Positions 19,411 to 27,255 of a stretch of 64,000 bases of DNA are shown one piece after another. The notes below the pieces were generated by a model that was given only the letters and a program-made list of their open reading frames with translations, searched no databases and had not been told where the DNA came from. Source of the DNA: Salinactinospora qingdaonensis. GTDB taxonomy: Bacteria > Actinomycetota > Actinomycetes > Streptosporangiales > Streptosporangiaceae. The first letter of the stretch is position 1, and each line of letters starts with the position of its first letter. Location of the stretch: assembly GCF_039539445.1 (NCBI RefSeq), contig NZ_BAABDD010000009.1, forward strand, positions 124,001 through 188,000, written 5' to 3'. Both the position numbers and the translations under genes were made by a program.

Positions 19411-22173
19411 GTGGTGAAGACACAGGCGACCCCCGAGCAGACACGTTCCGCCCCGTCCGGCCCCGCCGGAGGATCGGCCCCTCGGCAGCGGCTGCTGCTG
19501 ATCGACGGCCACTCCATGGCCTTTCGCGCGTTCTACGCGCTTCCCGTCGACAAGTTCACGACGAGCACCGGCCAGTCCACCAACGCCGTCTACGGCTTCA
19601 CGTCGATGCTCGTCAAGCTGCTGCGGGAGGAGGAACCCACCCACATCGCCGTCGCCTGGGACCGCTCCGAACCCACGTTCCGCCACAAGGTCTACGACGA
19701 TTACAAGGCCGGCCGCGCCGAGATCCCGCCGCAGTTTCCCAGCCAGGTGAGCCTGCTCCAGGAGCTGCTCGGCCTGCTCGGCATCGCCAGCATCTCCGTG
19801 GCCGGCTTCGAGGCCGACGACATCATCGCGACTTTGGCCACCCAGGCGGGCACGCGCGACATGGAGATCCTCATCGCCTCCGGCGACCGCGACGCCTTCC
19901 AACTCATCAACCACCGCTGCACCGTCTTGTACCCCGGTAAGACCCCCTCGGATTTGGCCCGCATGACTCCCGAGGTGGTCCAGGACAAGTACGGGGTGCC
20001 GCCGCAGCTCTACCGCGACTTGGCCGCACTGGTCGGGGAGCCCTCCGACAACCTGCCCGGCGTACCCGGCGTGGGTCCTAAGACCGCCGCTAAGTGGATC
20101 GCCAAGTACGGCTCCCTGGACGAGCTGGTCACCCACGCCGACGACGTCACCGGCAAGGCTGGGCAGAGCTTCCGCGACCACCTCGACGGCGTGTTGCGCA
20201 ACCAACGCCTCAACGTTCTCGCAACCGACGTCGAGGTGGGGGCCGGCCTTGACGATCTCAAAGGCCACTCCTGGGACCGGGCCGGCGTGAACTCCCTGTT
20301 CGACACCTTGGAGTTCGCCTCCACCCTGCGCGACCGGCTGTTCGCCGTGCTCGGCGAGGAGGACGCCGCCGGCGCCGAACTGGGCGAGGGCTTCACTGTC
20401 GAGCTGAGCGCCCTGGGCACCGGCGAGGTCGCGGGCTGGCTCGCCGCCCACGCCACCGGCGCGGCCCGCGCCGGCCTCGCCTGCAACGGAAGCTGGGGAG
20501 GCGGTACGGGGGAGTTGACCGGCCTGGCCATCGCGATGGCGGGTGGCCCCGCAGCCCACATCGATCCCACCACCCTCGACGCCGCCGACGAGGCCGCCCT
20601 CCTCGCCTGGTTGGCCGACCCCCAGCGGCCCAAGGCGCTCCACGACGCCAAGGGCCCCATGCTGGCCATAGCCGCCCGCGGCTGGGAGCTGGCCGGTCTT
20701 ACCAGCGACACCGCCCTGGCCGCCTACCTCGTCGCTCCCGGACAGCGCGGATTCGACCTCGCCGAGCTGTGCCTGCGCTATCTCAACCGCGAACTCGGCG
20801 ACGAACAGGGTGACAGTGGGCAACTCACCCTCGATCTGGCCGGTGAGGGCGACGGCGAGCAAGCCGCCCGCCAAGACCTCGCCCTACGCGCCCGCGCCAC
20901 CCTCGATCTGGCCGACGCGCTCGACGCTGAACTGGAGCGTCGCGGCGGCACCCGACTGTTGCACGAGCTGGAACTGCCGCTGATGCGGGTACTGGCCGGC
21001 ATGGAGCGCGTCGGAATCGCGGCTGACCGCGCCTACCTTGACGCTCTGGAGGAGGAGTTCGCCGCAGCCGTGCGCCAGGCCGTCGACGAGGCCCACCGCT
21101 ACCTGGGCCGAGAGTTCAACCTGGGCTCGCCCAAGCAGTTGCAGCAGGTGCTCTTCACCGAGTTGGGGCTGCCCAAAACCAAACGCATCAAGACCGGCTA
21201 CACCACCAACGCCGACGCGCTGGCGTGGCTGGCCACCCAGACCGACAACCAGCTCCCCGTCATCCTGCTGCGCCACCGCGACCAGACCAAGCTGCGCACC
21301 ACCGTCGAGGGGCTGATCAAGACCATCGCCGACGACGGGCGGATTCACACCACCTTCAACCAGATCGTCGCCGCCACGGGGCGGCTCAGCTCGGCCGACC
21401 CGAACCTGCAAAACATCCCCGTGCGCACTGACGCCGGGCGGCGTATCCGGCGCGCATTCGTGGTGGGGGAAGGGTTCGACACCCTGCTCACCGCCGACTA
21501 CAGCCAGATCGAGCTGCGCATCATGGCCCACCTCTCCGAGGACCCCGCGCTGATCGACGCCTTCCAGACCGGCCACGACTTCCACGCCGAGATCGCCGCA
21601 CGGGTTTTCAAGATCGCCGCCGAAGAGGTCGATGCGCAGGTCCGCGCCAAGATCAAGGCCATGAACTACGGGTTGGCCTACGGTCTCAGCGCCTTTGGCC
21701 TCTCCCAGCAGCTTGGCGTCACGCCTGAGGAGGCCCGCGGCCTCATGGACGACTACTTCGCCCAGTTCGGCCGGGTCCGCGACTACCTGCACGAGGTGGT
21801 GGAGCGTGCGCGCCGCGAAGGCTACACCGAGACGATGCTGGGTCGGCGCCGCTACCTGCCCGACCTCACCAGCGACAATCGCCACCAGCGCGAGCTCGCC
21901 GAGCGCATGGCTCTCAACGCTCCCATCCAGGGCTCGGCGGCCGACATCATCAAGGCCGCTATGCTCGATGTCGACGCCGCCTTGCGCGAGGGTGGCTTCA
22001 CCTCGCGCATGCTGCTCCAGGTCCACGACGAACTCGTCATGGAGGTCACCGGCGAGGAGATCGAGGACGTGCGCGAACTCGTCCGCACCAAGATGGCCGG
22101 CGCCTACGAGCTGCGGGTTCCGCTGGCGGTATCGGTGGGAGCGGGCCACAACTGGCACGAGGCGGCGCACTGA
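19411..22173 (+). CDS. polA: DNA polymerase I
   Basis: Repair and Okazaki-fragment polymerase, 920 residues. The 5'-3' nuclease/FEN domain (about 27-330) contains LLIDGHSMAFRAFYALP and the GVPGVGPKTA hairpin. The middle region (about 330-540) is the size of a 3'-5' exonuclease domain, but the DXE active-site motif is not found; the matching stretch is RAGLACNGSW. The polymerase domain (about 560-920) has TADYSQIELRIMAHLSED and VHDELVMEV. Known mycobacterial and Thermus enzymes likewise lack proofreading. TAGGAT ends 7 nt before the first GTG, so it is probably leaderless. Confidence 0.97.
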   Translation: MVKTQATPEQTRSAPSGPAGGSAPRQRLLLIDGHSMAFRAFYALPVDKFTTSTGQSTNAVYGFTSMLVKLLREEEPTHIAVAWDRSEPTFRHKVYDDYKAGRAEIPPQFPSQVSLLQELLGLLGIASISVAGFEADDIIATLATQAGTRDMEILIASGDRDAFQLINHRCTVLYPGKTPSDLARMTPEVVQDKYGVPPQLYRDLAALVGEPSDNLPGVPGVGPKTAAKWIAKYGSLDELVTHADDVTGKAGQSFRDHLDGVLRNQRLNVLATDVEVGAGLDDLKGHSWDRAGVNSLFDTLEFASTLRDRLFAVLGEEDAAGAELGEGFTVELSALGTGEVAGWLAAHATGAARAGLACNGSWGGGTGELTGLAIAMAGGPAAHIDPTTLDAADEAALLAWLADPQRPKALHDAKGPMLAIAARGWELAGLTSDTALAAYLVAPGQRGFDLAELCLRYLNRELGDEQGDSGQLTLDLAGEGDGEQAARQDLALRARATLDLADALDAELERRGGTRLLHELELPLMRVLAGMERVGIAADRAYLDALEEEFAAAVRQAVDEAHRYLGREFNLGSPKQLQQVLFTELGLPKTKRIKTGYTTNADALAWLATQTDNQLPVILLRHRDQTKLRTTVEGLIKTIADDGRIHTTFNQIVAATGRLSSADPNLQNIPVRTDAGRRIRRAFVVGEGFDTLLTADYSQIELRIMAHLSEDPALIDAFQTGHDFHAEIAARVFKIAAEEVDAQVRAKIKAMNYGLAYGLSAFGLSQQLGVTPEEARGLMDDYFAQFGRVRDYLHEVVERARREGYTETMLGRRRYLPDLTSDNRHQRELAERMALNAPIQGSAADIIKAAMLDVDAALREGGFTSRMLLQVHDELVMEVTGEEIEDVRELVRTKMAGAYELRVPLAVSVGAGHNWHEAAH

Positions 22174-22249
22174 CGAACCGGCAACGTGTCGGCACCCAAC
22201 AGTGCCCAGATGCCCACGAGTAACCGCGTACCCCCCGGAAGGAGAGGAG

Positions 22250-22687
22250 ATGGCGGCCAAGCGGCCACCCCAGCAGCCGCGTTGGCAGGTGCCTGAGGAA
22301 GAGTTGCGCTGGCGCTTCTCCCGCTCGGGCGGGCCGGGCGGCCAGCACGCCAACACCGCTGACACCAAGGTTTCGCTCTCGCTCGACCTGACCCGCACCA
22401 CGATGCTCACCGCCGAGTCGCGCCCCCGGGCGCTGCGGCGGCTCGGGCACCGGCTCACCGATGGGGTGCTGACCGTCGAGGTCGCCGACTCCCGCTCGCA
22501 GGCCCGTAACCGCGACATCGCGCGCGAGCGGCTTCTCGCGCTGCTCACGGAGGCAGCGGCTCCACCGCCGCGCCCCCGACGCGCTACGCGCCCCTCGCGC
22601 GCCGCCAAGGAGCGCCGGCTGCACGCCAAGCAGCGACGCGCCGAGGTTAAGCGCGGTCGCGGCCGTTCCCGCCGTTGCGAAGAGTAG
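22250..22687 (+). CDS. arfB: Peptidyl-tRNA hydrolase ArfB-like (ribosome rescue)
   Basis: Releases peptides from ribosomes stalled at mRNA ends. The 145-residue protein has a single release-factor domain with the catalytic GGQ in FSRSGGPGGQHANTADTKVS (about 26-45), and a long basic C-terminal tail (about 105-145, rich in Arg/Lys) of the kind that enters the mRNA channel. It lacks the codon-recognition domains of RF1/RF2. The ATG has GGAAGGAGAG just upstream. It follows polA by 76 nt. Confidence 0.88.
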   Translation: MAAKRPPQQPRWQVPEEELRWRFSRSGGPGGQHANTADTKVSLSLDLTRTTMLTAESRPRALRRLGHRLTDGVLTVEVADSRSQARNRDIARERLLALLTEAAAPPPRPRRATRPSRAAKERRLHAKQRRAEVKRGRGRSRRCEE

Positions 22688-23105
22688 CGGCCGAGTCTGT
22701 CCATTCGGTTCGTGATGGTTACATTACGGTGCGCTTCTCGCGGCAGAGGAGAACAGAGGGTAGTCGAAAAAAGTGACGAAAACGACATAACCTCGTTTGG
22801 TGGCTGTGTTGGCGATTGACCAAGCCGCCCGTGTCTCATATTCTGGCCGGAGCGTTGTGGATTCGCGTGCGCATACTCGACCTCGAAGTTCTCTTACTGG
22901 ATGTGGCTGGTCCTGCTCAGCGGCACCCACACCCACGGAGCCTGCGGTGGTAGAGGTGGCGCTGTGGCCGGCTGGTTCTCGGCAGGAGGAAGGCAGTGTT
23001 CCTTCGTCGAAAAACCGTGATCTCAATGTGGATCGCCGGTCGGCCGGGGCGGATTCACGGCGTACCTAATTTCAGCCATTGTCCGTATCCGGAGTCCACC
23101 CACAC
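22688..23105. other. rpsA leader region
   Basis: Gap of 418 nt without a convincing gene. It contains a good sigma-70 type promoter (separate entry), which would give rpsA a 5' leader of about 255 nt. Long leaders are typical of ribosomal protein genes, but no defined fold is claimed. Confidence 0.6.
22816..22844 (+). promoter_or_regulatory. Promoter of rpsA
   Basis: TTGACC and TATTCT are separated by exactly 17 nt, close to the consensus of the main vegetative sigma factor. Transcription would start near 22851. Confidence 0.7.
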
Positions 23106-24650
23106 ATGACGAGCAGCACCGAGGCCACCTCGACACCGAAGGTAGCGGTCGACGACATCGGTTCCGAGGAAGCCTTCCTCGCAGCGATCGACGAGACCAT
23201 CAAGTACTTCAACGACGGTGACATTGTCGAGGGCACCATCGTGAAGGTCGATCGAGACGAGGTCTTGCTCGACATCGGCTATAAGACCGAGGGCGTCATC
23301 CCCTCGCGGGAACTGTCGATCAAGCATGATGTCGACCCTGGCGAGGTCGTGGCCGTCGGCGATCACGTCGAAGCCCTTGTGCTCCAGAAGGAGGACAAGG
23401 AAGGCCGTCTCATCCTCTCCAAGAAGCGCGCCCAGTACGAGCGCGCCTGGGGCACGATCGAGAAGATCAAGGAAGAGGACGGCGTCGTCACCGGCACCGT
23501 GATCGAGGTCGTCAAGGGCGGTCTGATCCTCGACATCGGCCTGCGCGGCTTCCTCCCGGCGTCCCTGGTCGAGATGCGCCGCGTGCGCGACCTACAGCCC
23601 TACGTCGGTCGCGAGCTCGAAGCCAAGATCATCGAGCTCGACAAGAACCGCAACAACGTGGTGCTGTCGCGTCGCGCCTGGCTGGAGCAGACCCAGTCCG
23701 AGGTCCGCCAGACCTTCCTCAACACCCTGCAAAAGGGCCAGATCCGCAAGGGTGTCGTCTCGTCCATAGTCAACTTCGGTGCTTTCGTTGACCTGGGCGG
23801 CGTTGACGGTCTCGTGCACGTCTCCGAGCTGTCCTGGAAGCACATCGACCACCCCAGCGAGGTCGTCGAGGTGGGCCAGGAAGTCACCGTCGAGGTGCTC
23901 GACGTCGACATGGAGCGCGAGCGCGTCTCCCTGTCGCTGAAGGCCACCCAGGAAGACCCCTGGCAGCAGTTCGCCCGCACTCACCAGATCGGCCAGGTCG
24001 TGCCCGGCAAGGTCACCAAGCTGGTGCCCTTCGGCGCGTTCGTCCGCGTCGAGGAGGGCATCGAGGGTCTGGTCCACATCTCGGAGTTGGCCGAGCGGCA
24101 CGTTGAGATCCCCGAGCAGGTCGTCCAGGTCGGAACCGAGATCTTCGTCAAGATCATCGACATCGATCTCGACCGCCGGCGCATCAGCCTCTCGCTCAAG
24201 CAGGCCAACGAGAGCGTCTCGCCCGACCAGATCGACTTCGATCCCACCCTGTACGGCATGACCGCCGAGTACGACGAGCAGGGCAACTACAAGTACCCCG
24301 AGGGCTTCGACCCCGAAAGCGGCGAGTGGCTCGAAGGGTACGAGGCCCAGCGCGACGAGTGGGAGCGCGAGTACGCGCTGGCGCAGGAACGCTTCGAGGC
24401 GCACCGCAAGCAGGTCGAGGAATCCCAGGCCGCCGCGGCTGCCGAGGCCGAGAACAGTGGTGGGGGCAACACCGAGGACGCCGAGGCTGACACCGAGTCC
24501 TACGAGCAGCCCGCCGAGGCTCCCGCCAGCGGCGGAGCCCCCAGCAGCAACGCCTCCGCCAACAACAACGGCGCTACCTCCGGTGGGGCTCTCGCCTCCG
24601 ACGAGGCGCTGGCAGCGCTGCGCGAGAAGCTGGCCGGCGGCGAGGGCTAA
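23106..24650 (+). CDS. rpsA: 30S ribosomal protein S1
   Basis: RNA-binding S1 protein with four S1/OB repeats: about 33-105, 118-190, 203-275 and 290-362. Each shows the family pattern, for example GVVSSIVNFGAFVDLGGVDG and GKVTKLVPFGAFVRVEEGIE. Four rather than six repeats is the actinobacterial form. A low-complexity acidic and Ala/Ser/Asn tail (about 420-514) follows. The ATG chosen begins MTSSTEATSTPKVAVDDIG, the usual family start. A 12-bp terminator hairpin follows. Confidence 0.97.
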   Translation: MTSSTEATSTPKVAVDDIGSEEAFLAAIDETIKYFNDGDIVEGTIVKVDRDEVLLDIGYKTEGVIPSRELSIKHDVDPGEVVAVGDHVEALVLQKEDKEGRLILSKKRAQYERAWGTIEKIKEEDGVVTGTVIEVVKGGLILDIGLRGFLPASLVEMRRVRDLQPYVGRELEAKIIELDKNRNNVVLSRRAWLEQTQSEVRQTFLNTLQKGQIRKGVVSSIVNFGAFVDLGGVDGLVHVSELSWKHIDHPSEVVEVGQEVTVEVLDVDMERERVSLSLKATQEDPWQQFARTHQIGQVVPGKVTKLVPFGAFVRVEEGIEGLVHISELAERHVEIPEQVVQVGTEIFVKIIDIDLDRRRISLSLKQANESVSPDQIDFDPTLYGMTAEYDEQGNYKYPEGFDPESGEWLEGYEAQRDEWEREYALAQERFEAHRKQVEESQAAAAAEAENSGGGNTEDAEADTESYEQPAEAPASGGAPSSNASANNNGATSGGALASDEALAALREKLAGGEG

Positions 24651-24698
24651 GCCGAGCCGCGATCGCCCCAGCGCGACGCCACAACACGCATGAGCGGC

Positions 24699-24726
24699 GG
24701 GTCGCCTTCCACCGGGAAGGCGACCC
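24699..24726 (+). terminator. Terminator of rpsA
   Basis: Perfect 12-bp stem (GGGTCGCCTTCC and complement) with a 4-nt loop ACCG, followed by TTCGCTAG. Confidence 0.8.
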
Positions 24727-24779
24727 TTCGCTAGGGTAAGGCGCGTTCGTTGTCTCGCCTCTCCCGTCGGGAGCCCGCC

Positions 24780-25283
24780 ATGTCCGTCGCCACACCCGCC
24801 GACCTGCTCATCGCCACGGCGGCCAGCGAGGACGTGGGGGAGATTTGGGCGCTACAGCGGGCCGCGCACGTCGACGAGGCCCAAACCTACGGCGATCCCT
24901 ACCTCGCCCCACTGACCGAGACGCCGCAGCAGATCCGCGCGCTCCTCGCTGACGACCTGCTGTTGCTCAAGGCGATGGTCGGCCCGCGCGTGGTGGGCAC
25001 TGTCCGGGGACGGCCGGCCCACTCCCGTTACCTGATCAGCCGGCTCGCCGTCGCCCCCGACCAGCGGCGCCGCGGTATCGGCCGCGCACTGCTGTCGGCC
25101 ATTGAGGAACGGGCGCTGGAGGCCTACCCCCACATTGAGGGCTATGCGCTGTCCACGGGCCACTGTAGCGACACCTCTTTGCGCCTGTGCCGGTCACTGG
25201 GCTACACCGAAAGCGGCCGGCAGCGCGTCTCCGACCATCTCACCCTCGTGAACCTGAGCAAACCCGTCGCCGCGCCCGCTTAG
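24780..25283 (+). CDS. GNAT family N-acetyltransferase
   Basis: Acetyl-CoA-dependent acetyltransferase of 167 residues with one GNAT domain. The coenzyme A binding segment is VAPDQRRRGIGRALLSAIEE (about 86-105), and the C-terminal half has the usual LCRSLGYTESGRQR pattern. The acceptor is unknown. The ATG used follows a TTG ten codons upstream that looks less plausible. Its TAG stop is formed by the first bases of the repeat element at 25282. Confidence 0.85.
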   Translation: MSVATPADLLIATAASEDVGEIWALQRAAHVDEAQTYGDPYLAPLTETPQQIRALLADDLLLLKAMVGPRVVGTVRGRPAHSRYLISRLAVAPDQRRRGIGRALLSAIEERALEAYPHIEGYALSTGHCSDTSLRLCRSLGYTESGRQRVSDHLTLVNLSKPVAAPA

Positions 25284-25421
25284 GTTCTGTTGTGCGAACG
25301 GTGGGGGGTGTTCGTCGTCGGCTCGTGCCTCGATCGCTGCGCGATCTCACCAGCCCCTGGAGGCGCTCACCCCTGCGCGCCCACCGCACCTCTTGGCCGC
25401 CCTTGCCCAAAAACAGAACCT
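25282..25421 (+). repeat. MITE-like repeat element 1 (140 bp)
   Basis: Starts AGGTTCTGT and ends ACAGAACCT, a 9-bp perfect terminal inverted repeat. It carries the 28-nt core (25321-25348) with the internal hairpin GATCGC-TGC-GCGATC. The first AG supplies part of the TAG stop of the acetyltransferase gene. A related element in opposite orientation follows coaE. It has no coding capacity. Confidence 0.8.
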
Positions 25422-25488
25422 AGCGTGGTGCACGCCCGGGGGACCGGACGGGTCCCGCTCGGCCCTGACCCCCGATAGGCTCGTGGCC

Positions 25489-26088
25489 ATGCTGCGTGTG
25501 GGACTCACCGGAGGAATCGGTGCGGGCAAGAGTGAGGTGGCGCGACGGCTGGCCGACTACGGCGCGGTCGTCGTCGACGCCGACCAGATCGCCCGCGAGG
25601 TTGTGGAACCGGGAACGAGCGGCCTAGACGAGATCGTCGCCGAGTTCGGCCAGGACATCCTCACCCCCGAGGGACGGCTGGACCGCCCCCGGCTTGGCGA
25701 GATCGTCTTCGCCGACCAGGCCAAGCTCGCCCGGCTCAACGCCATCGTGCACCCGCGGGTGGGCAAGCGCACCGAGGAGCTGATCGCCGCCGCCCCGGCC
25801 GACGCGATCGTCGTCTACGACGTGCCGCTGCTCGTCGAGAACGGGATGGGCAAGCTCTACGACTGCGTCATCGTGGTCGACGTCCCGGAAGAGACCCAGA
25901 TCGCCCGCGTAGTCGCCAACCGCGACATGACCGAGGACCAGGTCCGCGACCGCATCAAGGCCCAGGCCAGCCGAGAACGCCGCCGCGCTGCCGCCGACAT
26001 CGTCATCGACAACTCCGCCTCTGCCGAGGAGCTCGACGCCCGCGTGGCCGAGGTGTGGCACCAGTTGCGCCAACGTCGCCGCGGCTAG
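25489..26088 (+). CDS. coaE: Dephospho-CoA kinase
   Basis: Phosphorylates dephospho-CoA in the last step of coenzyme A synthesis. The 199-residue protein has the P-loop GLTGGIGAGKSE (about 5-16), the DADQIAREVVEPG motif (about 30), VYDVPLLVENG (about 109) and the R-rich lid (QASRERRRAAAD, about 163). Actinobacterial CoaE often carries a C-terminal GrpB/UPF0157 domain; here it is absent. TAGGCT ends 7 nt before the ATG, indicating a leaderless start. The TAG stop is shared with the second repeat element. Position between rpsA and uvrB is conserved. Confidence 0.95.
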   Translation: MLRVGLTGGIGAGKSEVARRLADYGAVVVDADQIAREVVEPGTSGLDEIVAEFGQDILTPEGRLDRPRLGEIVFADQAKLARLNAIVHPRVGKRTEELIAAAPADAIVVYDVPLLVENGMGKLYDCVIVVDVPEETQIARVVANRDMTEDQVRDRIKAQASRERRRAAADIVIDNSASAEELDARVAEVWHQLRQRRRG

Positions 26089-26229
26089 GTTCTGTTTTTG
26101 GGAGGGGGGCGAGAGCGGGCGAGCGGCGTTCCGCTGGCGCCTTCACGGGCTGGTGAGCTCGCGCAGCGATCGAGGCACGAGCGGGCGAAGAACACTTCAC
26201 AGCCCCCAGCCGTTCGCACCACAGAACCT
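26087..26229 (-). repeat. MITE-like repeat element 2 (143 bp)
   Basis: Bounded by AGGTTCTGT and ACAGAACCT like element 1, but inverted relative to it; the core is at 26155-26182. Read in the same sense, the two share the ends, GTGCGAACGG near one end, the core, CACCAGCCC after it and CCCAAAAACAGAACCT at the other end. It starts inside the coaE stop codon. Confidence 0.8.
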
Positions 26230-26372
26230 CACCCTTTTCCTCCCTGCCCCTGACAGTTCCAGGAAGCGAGAGTGGGGACAGCGGCGCTTGGGGCAGCGGT
26301 GCCGTTTCCCCGCCGCGTGAGGTTTGGCCGGATACACCGAGCACAAGCGGTTCAGGGGAGGAGATCAATCTC

Positions 26373-26624
26373 ATGGCGATGCCCGCTCCGCACGCAGAGC
26401 ATGATCTCGCCGCGGTCGCCGATCACCTCGATCCCCCCGAGGGATACCGGGTGGAGATCATCGAAGGGAATTTGGTCGTGTCACCGCCCCCGGTGGGGCC
26501 GCACATCAAGATCGCGTCGAGGCTACAGTACGCGCTGCGCGAGCTGCTCCCCGCCGAGCTGGAGATCGCCCAGACCGCCACCGGTAAAGCCGGGTGGGTG
26601 CTCCGGTCTTCGGGCTGGAGGTGA
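26373..26624 (+). pseudogene. Truncated Uma2-family nuclease-like gene
   Basis: Only 83 residues remain of a family that is normally ~190. The beginning of a Uma2/DUF820 protein is recognisable: DLAAVADHLDPPEGYRVEII, EGNLVVSPPPVG, then HIKIASRLQYALRELLP. The PD-(D/E)XK-type catalytic half is missing. The frame ends shortly before the IS200 remnant, which suggests that insertion or deletion removed the 3' part. GGGAGGAG precedes the ATG, so a fragment could still be translated. Confidence 0.65.
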
Positions 26625-26687
26625 AGCCCGGTCCTCGCGTGGGTGGGGCAGGAAGCACCGAACCGCTGCTAGGTGGTCCGGTGTCCT

Positions 26688-26955
26688 TTACAACGGGCGG
26701 GGCTGCTGTTCGATGTATTGAGGCCACACCGTGGTCGGGGCGCCCCCCACCGATTCGGCGACGTAGGACTCAGACCATAGGTGTTGAGCGTGCCAGTAGT
26801 GGCGAACAAGGTCGGGAAGCTTCTGGCGCAGCCGGCGCGGGGATACCCCGTTGCGGCTGTCGACCGGTTTGGAGACCGCGACTTTGGGCGGGAGGTTCAC
26901 CGGCGGGCGGACATGGTTGGCTTGGCCGTTGGACTGGATTGGCTCGCACGCGACG
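26688..26955 (-). pseudogene. IS200/IS605-type TnpA remnant (C-terminal part)
   Basis: About 85 residues match the C-terminal half of single-strand HUH transposases: VNLPPKVAVSKPVDSRNGVS, RRLRQKLPDLVRHYW, LWSESYVAESVGGAP and the end QYIEQQPRPL. The HUH motif, normally HVH, is here HVR (in NHVRPPV), so the active site is broken, and the N-terminal half is missing. The relic is joined at about 26955 to a PIN-domain fragment on the other strand. No IS end hairpins are evident. Confidence 0.75.
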
Positions 26956-26958
26956 TCC

Positions 26959-27147
26959 GCGCAGGCCGACCGCCTGATCCTGGACACCGATCTGTTGCTC
27001 GCACACGCATGTCGCAACGGAACACATCGCAGTGCCCACGCCCTCGTGATCGCGGCACACGCCGTCCAGACCGGCCGTACCGTCGCCAGCAAGGACACCA
27101 AAGCCCGCTTCGCCGATCTAGCGGGTGTTTGTGCGTTCGACCTCTGA
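26959..27147 (+). pseudogene. PIN-domain (VapC-like) toxin remnant
   Basis: The last ~60 residues resemble the C-terminal half of a PIN ribonuclease: RSAHALVIAAHAVQTGRTVA followed by SKDTKARFADLAGV. The N-terminal catalytic Asp region is not present, and no antitoxin gene is adjacent. It begins where the IS200 remnant stops. Probably a broken toxin gene. Confidence 0.55.
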
Positions 27148-27255
27148 AGCGCGCGCTGTTTTCCCTGGGAGCCACCGACTGAGCCGCCAGTGTCGTCGCT
27201 CGGCTATACGGTGGGAGATGTCGAGGGCTCGTGGCGAACGGGGAGTTGAGGCGAC

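Noticed and set aside
20884..22839. 651-codon minus-strand frame through polA and arfB
   Set aside because: Antisense to two conserved genes; no domain visible.
26688..26955. Active IS200 element
   Set aside because: The HUH motif is broken, the N-terminal half is missing, and no end hairpins are seen.
26594..26977. Plus-strand frame of 127 codons after the Uma2 fragment
   Set aside because: It is the complement of the IS200 remnant and has no family similarity.
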